Assembly (NCBI RefSeq): GCF_029581395.1
Contig: NZ_CP121113.1
Span: 2,228,001-2,292,000, forward strand
DNA length: 64,000 nt
Direction: 5' to 3'
From: Roseinatronobacter sp. S2
GTDB taxonomy: Bacteria > Pseudomonadota > Alphaproteobacteria > Rhodobacterales > Rhodobacteraceae
The position numbers and the translations under genes were made by a program. Position 1 is the first letter of the stretch. Every line of letters begins with the position of its first letter. The notes under the pieces were generated by a model that was not told where the DNA came from, did no database searches, and saw only the letters and a list, made by a program, of their open reading frames with translations. This document shows, one piece after another, positions 39,953-48,492 of the stretch.

Positions 39953-39974
39953 GGATCACCCCGACCCGCACATG

Positions 39975-40277
39975 TCATTTTCCGGCGGGTTTACCATCCT
40001 TGACGCTGGTTCGTGCATAGGCCCTGCCAATCATATGCGCAGCGATGGGCGCGGTCAGCAGCAGGAAAAACACTGTCGCCAGAACCTTGCTGGTGCCCGA
40101 CACAGTTCCAATATCAAACGCCAGCGCGACCAGTATTAGCAAGCTACCCAACGTGCCCGCCTTGGTCGAGGCATGCATCCGCGTCAGCAGATCAGGCAGG
40201 CGCACAATGCCGATGGCCGCGATCAACACAAACGCGCCGCCGCCCAGAATAAGAAGTCCTTTCAGAACATCAATCAT
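39975..40277 (-). CDS. mnhG: Mrp/Mnh Na+/H+ antiporter subunit G
   Basis: A 100-residue small membrane subunit with three helices (LLILGGGAFVLIAAIGIVRLPDLLTRMHASTKAGTLGSLLILVALAF...). The RLPDLLTRMHASTKAGTLG motif is diagnostic of MnhG/MrpG. The start overlaps the mnhF stop by 8 bp. It is the last gene of the operon; the whole complex exchanges cytoplasmic Na+ for protons and supports growth in salt and at high pH. Confidence 0.93.
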   Translation of the reverse strand: MIDVLKGLLILGGGAFVLIAAIGIVRLPDLLTRMHASTKAGTLGSLLILVALAFDIGTVSGTSKVLATVFFLLLTAPIAAHMIGRAYARTSVKDGKPAGK

Positions 40278-40605
40278 CGCCGCCCCCTTTGGTTTGTTTT
40301 GCATCGGGGTCAGCCGACTTCTTTTCGCGGTCAAAATAACGCTCTGCATAGCGCGCCAGTGCGACCGTTGCCAGAAAGCCAACCAATGCCACCACAATCG
40401 CCACATCCAGCAGCGACGGGTCGTCAATCGCTATGGCATAAAGGCCGCAAAACGCGATGATGGTGATGTTCATCATATCCAGCGCAACCACACGGTCCGC
40501 CAATGTCGGGCCAATCGCCAGCCGTATGAAGGCCACAGCCAACCCCAGCAGGATCAGGCCAAGGCCGATCTGGACTGACAGGTCAAGAAAATCAGCGGCA
40601 CTCAT
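40270..40605 (-). CDS. mnhF: Mrp/Mnh Na+/H+ antiporter subunit F
   Basis: A 111-residue membrane subunit with three helices. The core AVAFIRLAIGPTLADRVVALDMMNITIIAFCGLYAI is the MnhF hallmark. The charged tail (ERYFDREKKSADPDAKQTKGGGDD) is longer than in many relatives. It overlaps mnhE by 4 bp and mnhG by 8 bp. Confidence 0.94.
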   Translation of the reverse strand: MSAADFLDLSVQIGLGLILLGLAVAFIRLAIGPTLADRVVALDMMNITIIAFCGLYAIAIDDPSLLDVAIVVALVGFLATVALARYAERYFDREKKSADPDAKQTKGGGDD

Positions 40606-41081
40606 TTCTCAAACACCTCCGCGACCATACGTTCCATGCCGTTTTTCAACTCGGCCACCAGCGCGTCGCGGTCATCTGCAAACATGGCATGCACCAACAG
40701 GGTGCTGCGGTCTTGCGTGACATCCAGACTTAGCGTGCCCGGCGTCAATGATATCAGGTTGGTGACCAACAAAATCTCGATATCGGATTTCACGCTTAGC
40801 GGCACTTCAATAATGGCGGGTTTGTTCTTGGGAAACGGGCGGATCACATCCCATGCGACGCGCACCGATGACAGCAGCAATTCCCAGAAGAAATACAGCG
40901 CCAGCCGCACCGCACGGTAACTGCGCAGGAAATACAGCCGGTCAATGCCCGTCAGCGGCGCGGACAGCCACAGCGCGAAAAAGCCCAGCACCGCACCCGT
41001 GGCCAGCGTTCCCAGATCAAAAGACCCCGTCATCGCAGCCCATGCAAACGCAAGCAGCAGGTTTATCAAAAAGCCGTTCAT
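40602..41081 (-). CDS. mnhE: Mrp/Mnh Na+/H+ antiporter subunit E
   Basis: A 159-residue MnhE subunit. It has two N-terminal helices, then the cytoplasmic domain with PAIIEVPLSVKSDIEILLVTNLISLTPGTLSLDV, the family's signature. ATGA overlap with mnhD. Usual length. Confidence 0.94.
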   Translation of the reverse strand: MNGFLINLLLAFAWAAMTGSFDLGTLATGAVLGFFALWLSAPLTGIDRLYFLRSYRAVRLALYFFWELLLSSVRVAWDVIRPFPKNKPAIIEVPLSVKSDIEILLVTNLISLTPGTLSLDVTQDRSTLLVHAMFADDRDALVAELKNGMERMVAEVFEK

Positions 41082-42580
41082 CTTTGCGCCCCCAGAACAG
41101 TGGTGACATAATCGCTTGGGTCCAGCAACTGCGCGGCAGCCGTTTCGGCAAATTGCACGAAGGGTTCGGGGAACAGACCGATCAGAACCGTCATGGTGGC
41201 CAGACCAATAATCGGCAGCATCATGGGCAGGCGGATATGCGCAGGCACGCGGGTCGGAACAGGGTCAATCCCGTCGGGATGCGGTTTCCAGAACGCCATT
41301 CCCCAGATTTTTGTCATCGAGAAAATGGTCAACAACCCCACGAACAGCGCGATAAACGCCACGAACCACGCCTCCAGCTCGATCGAGGCCTTGACGATCA
41401 GGTATTTTGCCCAGAACCCCGACAGCGGCGGAAACCCTGCCAGCGAGAATGCGGGCACGATAAACAGCGCCGCCAGAAACGGCGAGGATTTGTAAAGCCC
41501 GCCAATGCGGTTCAGATCCGTCGATCCTGTCAGTTTGAATGCAACACCCGATACCAGAAACAGGTTCGCTTTCACGATGATGTGGTGGACCAGATAGAAC
41601 ACCCCCCCCATCAGCGCCAGCGGCGTATATAGTGCCAGTCCCAGCGTCATGTAACCAATCTGGCTGATGATGTGAAACGACAGGATCTTGCGGAAATCCG
41701 TCTGCGCGGCGGCCCCCAGAACCCCTGTCAGCATGGTGGCCAGCGACACCCATATCAGGATTTCATGCGTGAAGCCGATATCGCCCACAAACACCAGCGT
41801 GAACATGCGCATCATCGCATAAACGCCCACTTTGGTCAGCAGGCCCGCAAACACCGCAGACACGGCAAATGACGGCGTGTGATAGGACGCGGGCAACCAG
41901 AAGAACAGCGGGAACACCCCCGCCTTCACCCCGAACCCCACCATGAACATCATGGCGATCACGGTGATCAATGTCTGGTCTTCGGAATTGGCCACCGCAT
42001 CGCGCAGATCGGCCATGTTCAGCGTGCCGGTCACCCCATACAGCAACCCTATGCCCGACAGGAAAATCAGCGTCGAGACAAGGTTCAGCGCCACATATTT
42101 GATGCCCGCATCAAGCTGTTCGCGCGTGCCACCCAGAACCAGCAGCCCGAAGGATGAAATCAGCATCACCTCGAACCAGACATACAGGTTGAACAGATCG
42201 CCCGTCAGAAACGCCCCTGTCACACCCGCAATCAGGGTTTGAAACAGCGCGTGATAGCCCAGCCGTTCCAGCCGTTCGGGTATTTCACCCAGCGCATAAA
42301 TCGCGGTCGCAAGGCCGGTAATCGCCGTGATGACAACCATCACAACGCCCAAGTAATCCGCCACCAGCGTAATGCCGAAAGGCGCGTCCCAGTTGGACAT
42401 CTGCGCGGCAATCACGCCCTCATCCAGCACCGCCATCAGCAATGCGATGGATGCAACCAGCGACAGGACCGACCCTGTCAGCGAAATCCAACGCCCGCTG
42501 GGGGCGCGGCGCATAAGATAGGCCAGAACCGCCGTTGCAAAGGGAACGGCGATGGGCATGACCAGAAGCCAGCTTGTCAT
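41078..42580 (-). CDS. mnhD: Mrp/Mnh Na+/H+ antiporter subunit D
   Basis: A 500-residue proton-channel subunit homologous to NuoM/NuoN of complex I, with ~14 helices. The central half has the Lys- and His-bearing helices (FMVGFGVKAGVFPLFFWLPASYHTPSFAVSAVFAGLLTKVGVYAMMR). A conserved Glu lies in VWFEVMLISSFGLL. It overlaps mnhC and mnhE by 4 bp on each side. It is the partner of the MnhA subunit in proton transfer. Confidence 0.95.
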   Translation of the reverse strand: MTSWLLVMPIAVPFATAVLAYLMRRAPSGRWISLTGSVLSLVASIALLMAVLDEGVIAAQMSNWDAPFGITLVADYLGVVMVVITAITGLATAIYALGEIPERLERLGYHALFQTLIAGVTGAFLTGDLFNLYVWFEVMLISSFGLLVLGGTREQLDAGIKYVALNLVSTLIFLSGIGLLYGVTGTLNMADLRDAVANSEDQTLITVIAMMFMVGFGVKAGVFPLFFWLPASYHTPSFAVSAVFAGLLTKVGVYAMMRMFTLVFVGDIGFTHEILIWVSLATMLTGVLGAAAQTDFRKILSFHIISQIGYMTLGLALYTPLALMGGVFYLVHHIIVKANLFLVSGVAFKLTGSTDLNRIGGLYKSSPFLAALFIVPAFSLAGFPPLSGFWAKYLIVKASIELEAWFVAFIALFVGLLTIFSMTKIWGMAFWKPHPDGIDPVPTRVPAHIRLPMMLPIIGLATMTVLIGLFPEPFVQFAETAAAQLLDPSDYVTTVLGAQR

Positions 42581-42948
42581 TTCTTGTCCTCGTCGGCGTC
42601 TTTGGGTTCGGCAACACGCATCTTGTCAGTATCCATGGTGCGCAACCGGCGATAGGTTTCAAAGGCCAGCGCAAGCGTGAAGGCCAGCAGCCCGAAGCCA
42701 ATAACAATAGCGGTCAGAACCAGCGCCTGCGGCAGGGCATTGCCCACCACACCAGCGGGGGTATCGGCGCCGTAAGGCACCAGCGCGGGCGCGCCTTTTG
42801 TCATGCGCCCTGATGCGAAAATCACCAGATTGGCCGCGTTCGACAGCAAGATCAGCCCGAACAGAAAGCGCATGAAATTGCGTGCCAGCATCAGGTAGAC
42901 CGAAGCGGCGACCAGCACGCCGACAACAAGGGCAGTCAGTGCTTCCAT
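42577..42948 (-). CDS. mnhC: Mrp/Mnh Na+/H+ antiporter subunit C
   Basis: A 123-residue subunit homologous to NuoK, with three helices and GLILLSNAANLVIFASGR plus DPLPQALVLTAIVIGF-type sequence (here GNALPQALVLTAIVIGFGLLAF). The short charged tail is (RVAEPKDADEDKK). It lies 3 bp after mnhB and overlaps mnhD by 4 bp. Confidence 0.95.
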   Translation of the reverse strand: MEALTALVVGVLVAASVYLMLARNFMRFLFGLILLSNAANLVIFASGRMTKGAPALVPYGADTPAGVVGNALPQALVLTAIVIGFGLLAFTLALAFETYRRLRTMDTDKMRVAEPKDADEDKK

Positions 42949-42951
42949 GGC

Positions 42952-43374
42952 TCAGGTCTCCTCTTCAAAGGCATAGGCGATTGACAGGATGGACCCCAAC
43001 ACCACCAGATACACCCCGATGTCGAACACCAGAACCGTATTAAGCGAGAAGATCGACGTCTCGTAGCTGTCGCCGCCCACCCAGTACCACTGGCCGGTGA
43101 AGAACGGATCGCCAAAGAAAAACGCAACCAGCCCAGCCACCAGCGCAATGCCCAGCCCCACTGCGGCAATGCCTTCGGGGCTTGCGCGCAATGCAGATTT
43201 TGCCTCGGCGGGTCCGCAGGCCAGCGAATAGACGATAAACGCCACCGCCCCCAGCAGCCCGCCGATAAACCCGCCACCGGGCAGGTGATGGCCGCGCAGC
43301 AGCATAAACAGCGAAAAAACAAACAGCAGTGCCACCAGAATACGCGCCCCGGCGGTAAAGATGATGGAGTTCAT
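42952..43374 (-). CDS. mnhB: Mrp/Mnh Na+/H+ antiporter subunit B
   Basis: A 140-residue membrane subunit with four helices and the MnhB motif GHHLPGGGFIGGLLGAVAF. It begins inside the end of mnhA (ATGA overlap). The C-terminal VLVFDIGVYLVVLGSILSIAYAFEEE matches the family end. Confidence 0.94.
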   Translation of the reverse strand: MNSIIFTAGARILVALLFVFSLFMLLRGHHLPGGGFIGGLLGAVAFIVYSLACGPAEAKSALRASPEGIAAVGLGIALVAGLVAFFFGDPFFTGQWYWVGGDSYETSIFSLNTVLVFDIGVYLVVLGSILSIAYAFEEET

Positions 43375-45665
43375 CAGCGGTCCTCCTTTGTGGCGTCCGG
43401 CGTATCGTCTGGCGGCGCTTTCTGCCCGCCTTTCAGCAGTGCATAGGCCCCGAGTGCTGCAACAATCACGACCGCAATCTCGCCAAAGGTGTCAAGCGTG
43501 CGGAAATCCACCAGAATGACATTGACGATGTTGCGCCCGAACGCCTCTGTCCAGGATGACGCCTCAAAGAAATCCGTCAGGCGGCGATCGAAGGGCGCAT
43601 TTGTCACGCGCAGCAGCACCCATGTCGTGACCCCGCCCACCAGAACCGCCAGCCCCGCATCAAACGGGCGGTGCGTCTGTTTTCCCGTGCGGTCCAGATG
43701 CGGCATTTTCAGCAGTGCAACGGCCAGCAGCACCACCACCAGCAATTCCACCAGAATTTGCGTGATCGCCACATCAGGCGCGGAATAGGCAATAAAGATC
43801 AACGCAACGCCAATCCCCACAACGCCCAAGCCCACCAGTGCCGCAATCCGTGATGATGTCAGAACCACCAGCACTGTGCCCGCAATGATCAATGCAGCAA
43901 TGCCCCATTCCACAAAGCCGATACCGGTGAAATCCAGAAATGGCGCCGCCGCAGGGCGCAAGATCAGTGTCACCAGAACGGACAGCGCAAAGACTGCGAA
44001 TGTCACAAACATATAATGGCGCAACACCCCTGTCTGGATCACACGCGTCTGGCCCTTGGCCAAGGCCATGAAACGGTCCAGAAACACATCCCAGCTTGCA
44101 TCCATATCAATGGCGCGCGCTTCCATATCGGCCAGCATGGCACGCAGGCGCGCATGGACCTTATAAAGCACAAACCCCAGCGCGAATGTCAGCACACTTA
44201 GCAGCAGCGGCAGGTTGAACCCCGCCCACAGCTTCAGCCGCCCGCCCGCATCGGGCGCGCCCATGACCGCAGCCACCGCAGGTTCGACCAGATAATAGGC
44301 CGTGACACCGGGCAACAACCCCGCCAGCAGGCCAATAACCGCCAGCGTGATCGGACCCAGAACCATGGCCCACGGCCCTTCATGCGGCGTGCGCGGCAAG
44401 TCACCTTGCGGGCCGAAAAACGGCTTCCATGCGACAATCAGCGCCACGGCAAACATCAGCGCAAATGCGGCCATGCCCATGATCACCACAAACCAGCTGA
44501 TCGCCATGGTCAACGCACCGGCATAGGCCACTTCCTTGGCAATAAAGCCCAGAAACGGCGGAATCCCCGCCATCGCCAGCCCCGACAACCCCGCCGCCAC
44601 CGCCGTGATCGGCATGGCCCGTGCCAGCCCGCCCAGAACATTGGCATCGCGCGTGCCGGTTTCATGGTCGATAATCCCGATGACCAGAAACAACCCTGCC
44701 TTATACAGCGAATGCACCAGCAGGAATGTCATCGCCGCCGTAATCGCATAGCCCGAAGACCCCGCCAGAAACATGACCAGCGTGCCCAGTGCCATCAGCG
44801 TGGTATAGGCCAGCGTCTGTTTCAGGTCGGTCTGGCGCAGCGCCATGAAGGACGCAAACACCGCCGTAACGGCCCCGAAAAGTGTCAGCGTGTAAACCCA
44901 GACATCACTGCCCGACAGGCTGGGATGCATCCGCGCCAGCAGATACACACCCGCCTTCACCATCGTCGCCGAATGCAGATAGGCAGATACCGGCGTGGGC
45001 GCGGCCATGGCATTGGGCAACCAGAAATGAAACGGCACCTGCGCCGATTTGGTAAATGCCCCCAACAGGACCAGAATCAGAATACCCAAGTATATGGGGT
45101 GTTCTGCCATACTGCCCGCCGCGTTCAGTTGCGACAACTCGAACGTGCCTTGCGTGATCCCGATCAGGATAAAGCCCGCCAGCAGCGCCAGCCCCCCCGC
45201 GGCCGTCAGCAGCAGCGCCTGCAACGCATTGCGGCGCGATTTGGGGTCGGTATGCGAAAAGCCGATCAGCAGATAGGATGTGAAGGTCGTCAGTTCCCAG
45301 AACACGAACAACGCAATCATGTTATCTGCCAGCACCAGACCCAGCATCGACAGCATGAAGCTGAACAAATACAGCGCAAAGCGGTTATATTGCGGATGCC
45401 CTGCAAGATAGCGCGCGGCATACAGCATCACCAGCGTGCCGATCCCGGTGATCAGCAGCGCAAACATCAGGCTTAGTCCGTCCAGCCAGAAGGACAGGCG
45501 CACTTGCAGGCTGGGGATCCAGTCCCAGACCCATTGCACCGCCCCATCGCGGGGCACAACAGGCAAATACTGAAGGAAAAACAGGAAAAGTGCGGCGGTC
45601 AATGCCACTGTGATCATGCCCGCCGGGGTCACCCAGGGCGCGTTCGGGTCGGAAGGCTCTGCCAT
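43374..45665 (-). CDS. mnhA: Mrp/Mnh Na+/H+ antiporter subunit A
   Basis: A 763-residue subunit, first gene of the operon. The NuoL-like part (about 1-500) has LFVFWELTTFTSYLLIGFSH and the Lys helix FTKSAQVPFHFWLPNAMAAPTPVSAYLHSATMVKAGVYLL. The C-terminal extension (about 590-763) carries MbhD/E-like helices (GIGVALIFIAYSAPDVAITQILVELLVVVLL; VNVILVDFRTLDTFGEIAVVIVAALGAYALL), as in long MrpA. The ~280-bp gap upstream to the divergent AsnC gene must hold its promoter; no operator was recognised there. Confidence 0.96.
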   Translation of the reverse strand: MAEPSDPNAPWVTPAGMITVALTAALFLFFLQYLPVVPRDGAVQWVWDWIPSLQVRLSFWLDGLSLMFALLITGIGTLVMLYAARYLAGHPQYNRFALYLFSFMLSMLGLVLADNMIALFVFWELTTFTSYLLIGFSHTDPKSRRNALQALLLTAAGGLALLAGFILIGITQGTFELSQLNAAGSMAEHPIYLGILILVLLGAFTKSAQVPFHFWLPNAMAAPTPVSAYLHSATMVKAGVYLLARMHPSLSGSDVWVYTLTLFGAVTAVFASFMALRQTDLKQTLAYTTLMALGTLVMFLAGSSGYAITAAMTFLLVHSLYKAGLFLVIGIIDHETGTRDANVLGGLARAMPITAVAAGLSGLAMAGIPPFLGFIAKEVAYAGALTMAISWFVVIMGMAAFALMFAVALIVAWKPFFGPQGDLPRTPHEGPWAMVLGPITLAVIGLLAGLLPGVTAYYLVEPAVAAVMGAPDAGGRLKLWAGFNLPLLLSVLTFALGFVLYKVHARLRAMLADMEARAIDMDASWDVFLDRFMALAKGQTRVIQTGVLRHYMFVTFAVFALSVLVTLILRPAAAPFLDFTGIGFVEWGIAALIIAGTVLVVLTSSRIAALVGLGVVGIGVALIFIAYSAPDVAITQILVELLVVVLLAVALLKMPHLDRTGKQTHRPFDAGLAVLVGGVTTWVLLRVTNAPFDRRLTDFFEASSWTEAFGRNIVNVILVDFRTLDTFGEIAVVIVAALGAYALLKGGQKAPPDDTPDATKEDR

Positions 45666-45941
45666 CTGCTCGGTCGACTCCTGATTGGCACTCGAATTCT
45701 AAATCATTGCAGTGCTCAGGCCAGCGTATTGCTGCCCGAACCACTGCGGCGCGCGTTGTTTCACATTTTGCGCCAAATTTCGCAACGCAAATCGGTCAGA
45801 AATTTCCAGTTTTGGCATGTATCGCCCCCCATGACGCGTGAGTCACGCTGAAATTACAGGCACAGATACGGCTCCTGTGCCGCGATCATGCCGCCCGCGC
45901 GCCCTTGAAAGCGCGCCCTTGACAAGCCGCCCCCCCTCTCG

Positions 45942-46430
45942 ATGATGGCGTCCATGCGCAGCCCAGCCCTTGATGATCGCGATATCGCCATTCTGTCCAT
46001 CCTTTCGCGCGAAGGGCGGATCACCAAGGCCGAGTTGGCGCGGCGCGTCAACCTGTCGCCGACACCGTGCTGGGAACGCCTGAAACGGCTGGAAAATGCA
46101 GGGCTTATCCGTGGCTACCGCGCCGAAATTGCCCTGACGCGCCTTGCACCGCATGTCGTCATTTTTGTGACAATCGAGCTGGACAGCCATAAATCCGAAG
46201 ATTTCCAGCGGTTCGAGCGTGCGATCGCCACGCTGGACGAAATCACCGATTGCTGGTCGCTTGGCGGGGGCTTCGATTACCTGCTGAAAGTGACCACCCC
46301 CGATATTGCCGCCTATCAGGTGCTTATGGACGGGCTGCTGGAACGGCGCGCAGGTGTGAAGCGCTACTTCACCTATATTGTCACCAAAAACGTCAAGGAC
46401 GCCCCCTTGCCCTTGCAGATTCTGCTGTAG
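45942..46430 (+). CDS. Lrp/AsnC-family regulator
   Basis: A 162-residue feast/famine regulator. The winged helix is at about 9-60 (ALDDRDIAILSILSREGRITKAELARRVNLSPTPCWERLKRLENAGLIRGY). The RAM ligand-binding domain follows (VIFVTIELDSHKSEDFQRFERAIATLDEITDCWSLGGGFDYLLKVTTPDIAAYQVLMDGLL). Three in-frame ATGs (45942, 45945, 45954) compete and none has a clear ribosome site. With the downstream semialdehyde dehydrogenase it mirrors the asnC-ssd end of ectoine-use operons in Ruegeria, but no eut genes are here. Confidence 0.9.
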   Translation: MMASMRSPALDDRDIAILSILSREGRITKAELARRVNLSPTPCWERLKRLENAGLIRGYRAEIALTRLAPHVVIFVTIELDSHKSEDFQRFERAIATLDEITDCWSLGGGFDYLLKVTTPDIAAYQVLMDGLLERRAGVKRYFTYIVTKNVKDAPLPLQILL

Positions 46431-46460
46431 CATTCGCGGATTGGCAGACGCGGCAAGGCG

Positions 46461-46663
46461 GGTTGAATTGGCCTGAAGGGGACATTCCAAGGCGCGGAAT
46501 CAAGGCCGCAGGCCGCCGCGCTATCGGCGGGCCGTCCCGCGGCCTGCCGATTTGGCTGATGGCACGCCAAGACTTTGAACGCAGGAATATGCAGCCGGCA
46601 TAAAGTGTATTCTTATAATGTCGGATCGGCAGACCCCGGCCCACCGCTAGCGCGGGCTTGGTC
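46461..46663 (+). repeat. ~200-bp structured repeat, copy C
   Basis: Full copy between the AsnC regulator and the dehydrogenase. The left arm has GCGCTA where other copies have GCGCCA, and the right arm has TAGCGC where others have TGGCGC, so pairing is kept. An inner TTGGC...GCCAA hairpin is also present. It fills half of the 430-bp gap; the rest (46664-46860) shows nothing recognisable and may hold the dehydrogenase promoter. Confidence 0.85.
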
Positions 46664-46860
46664 CCCGCGCGAAGGGCAGCTTCAGGCCAAGCCCCCCCGC
46701 AGCCAGCGTGCCCGCAGATCACCCCGATCTCCAGACGGATCATCGGATACACAAGCCGAATTCGGAACATTCCCCTGCCTGACGCCCGATCGCAGCAACG
46801 ATTCCTCTGGCAGCGCGCCGTCATGCTGGGCCAACACCCCACCAGACCGAAGGACCAACC

Positions 46861-48351
46861 ATGACGCGCACCGCACGCCCCCCCGCCGCGCCACAATCGC
46901 CCGCCCTGTCGTCCCAGCTTTCCGACCCCTCCTTGCTGCGCAGCGACGCCTATATCGCCGGATGGCGCGGGGCTGCGGCAGATTTCGCCATCACCAACCC
47001 CGCAACAGGCATGGAATGCGCGCGCGTGGCCCGCATGCGCGCCCCCGATGCGCGCGCCGCCGTCGATGCCGCACAAGCGGCCTTTGCGGACTGGTCCACC
47101 TCCCTGCCCCAGACCCGCAGCATGGCCCTGCGTCGCTGGTTCGATCTGATCAATGCCAACCGCGAAGATCTGGCCCTCATCATGGTCGCCGAACAGGGCA
47201 AACCTTTGTCAGAGGCGCGCGGCGAAATCGACTATGGCGCAGGCTTTGTGGAATTCTACGCCGAAGAAGCCAAGCGCCCCGATATTCGCGGCGTCACCTC
47301 GCACCTGCCCGATGCCGAAGTGGAACTCTGGCGCGAACCTGTGGGCGTTGCGGCCCTTGTCACCCCGTGGAACTTCCCCTGCGCCATGGTCACGCGCAAG
47401 GCCGCCGCCGCACTGGCGGCGGGCTGCACCTGCGTGGTGCACCCCTCCGCCGAAACGCCGCTATCTGCACTGGCGCTGGCCGTTCTGGCCGAACGCGCGG
47501 GCATTCCTGCGGGCGTGCTGAACGTCGTGCCCGGCGACGCGCCCGAAATCGTGGGCACATGGACCCAAGACACCCGCGTGCGCGCGCTGTCCTTCACCGG
47601 GTCGACCGAAGTGGGGCGGCTTTTATACCGTCAATCCGCCGACACCATCAAACGGCTGGTGCTGGAACTGGGCGGGCATGCGCCCTTTATCGTCTTTGCC
47701 GATGCCGATCTGGACCGCGCGGTCACTGAGGCGGTCAAGGCCAAATTCGCCACCACCGGACAGGATTGTCTGGGTGCCAACCGCTTTTTGGTGCAACGCC
47801 CCGTCTATGATGAATTCTGCACCCGTTTTGCGGCCGAAATCCGCAAACTGACCCTTGGTCCGGGCATGGATGATTGCGACCTTGGCCCCCTGATGCATGA
47901 ACGCTCTGTCGCCAAACAAGAAGCCCATGTGGCCGATGCCATGGCACGCGGCGCGCGCTGCCTTGCCGGTGGCGCGCGCGATGCGCAAGGCCCGCTTTAC
48001 TACAAACCCACCCTTCTGGTCGATGTGCCCGGTGATGCCAGCATCATGCATGAAGAAACCTTCGGCCCTGTGGCCGCCGTCGCGCCGTTCGATACCGAAT
48101 CCTGCGCCATCACCCGCGCCAATGCCACCGAGTTCGGGCTTGTGGCCTATGTCCACACGCTCGACCCGCGCCGCATCTACCGCATGACCCGCGCGCTGCA
48201 ATTCGGCATGGTGGCCGTCAACCGCACCAAGGTCACCGGCGCGCCGATACCCTTTGGCGGCATGAAACAATCGGGGCTGGGGCGCGAAGGCGCGCGCTGG
48301 GGCATGGAGGCATTTACCGAAATCAAATATGTCTGCCGCGACTGGGGTTAA
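46861..48351 (+). CDS. NAD(P)-dependent semialdehyde dehydrogenase (succinate-semialdehyde type)
   Basis: A 496-residue aldehyde dehydrogenase of the GabD/SSADH branch. NAD-binding VTPWNFPCAMVTRKAAAALAAGCT, catalytic Glu in LELGGHAPFIVF and nucleophile Cys in TGQDCLGANRF are visible. HEETFGPVAAVAPF and GGMKQSGLGREGARWGMEAFTEIKYVC are typical of SSADH. It oxidises a C4 semialdehyde to the dicarboxylate. Beside the AsnC regulator it matches the ssd of ectoine loci; succinate or aspartate semialdehyde are candidates. Two GC-rich hairpins follow. Confidence 0.92.
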   Translation: MTRTARPPAAPQSPALSSQLSDPSLLRSDAYIAGWRGAAADFAITNPATGMECARVARMRAPDARAAVDAAQAAFADWSTSLPQTRSMALRRWFDLINANREDLALIMVAEQGKPLSEARGEIDYGAGFVEFYAEEAKRPDIRGVTSHLPDAEVELWREPVGVAALVTPWNFPCAMVTRKAAAALAAGCTCVVHPSAETPLSALALAVLAERAGIPAGVLNVVPGDAPEIVGTWTQDTRVRALSFTGSTEVGRLLYRQSADTIKRLVLELGGHAPFIVFADADLDRAVTEAVKAKFATTGQDCLGANRFLVQRPVYDEFCTRFAAEIRKLTLGPGMDDCDLGPLMHERSVAKQEAHVADAMARGARCLAGGARDAQGPLYYKPTLLVDVPGDASIMHEETFGPVAAVAPFDTESCAITRANATEFGLVAYVHTLDPRRIYRMTRALQFGMVAVNRTKVTGAPIPFGGMKQSGLGREGARWGMEAFTEIKYVCRDWG

Positions 48352-48368
48352 GGCCCGACAGCCCTGCT

Positions 48369-48456
48369 TTCATTCTGGCCCAAATATCCACCGGGGTTTC
48401 TCAAGGGGGGCGTGCCCCCCTTGAGGCAGGGGGTTTGGGGGGCTGCGGCCCCCCAA
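48369..48456 (+). terminator. Short repeat copy 2 and tandem GC hairpins
   Basis: The 21-mer at 48369-48389 repeats the one at 19309-19329. Two hairpins follow: CAAGGGGGGC-gt-GCCCCCCTTG (48402-48423) and TTGGGGGGC-tgcg-GCCCCCCAA (48435-48456). Neither is followed by a T-run, so a terminator role for the dehydrogenase and the convergent MFS gene is likely but not certain. Confidence 0.6.
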
Positions 48457-48492
48457 GCCACCTTCAGGACGAACCACCGCGCCCGCACAATC

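Noticed and set aside
39769..40020. Frames inside the ~200-bp repeat copies sharing peptide strings such as YAGCIF
   Set aside because: The copies share DNA, so shared peptides follow; frames are broken differently in each copy, and no starts with ribosome sites exist. Paired stem changes favour structure over coding.
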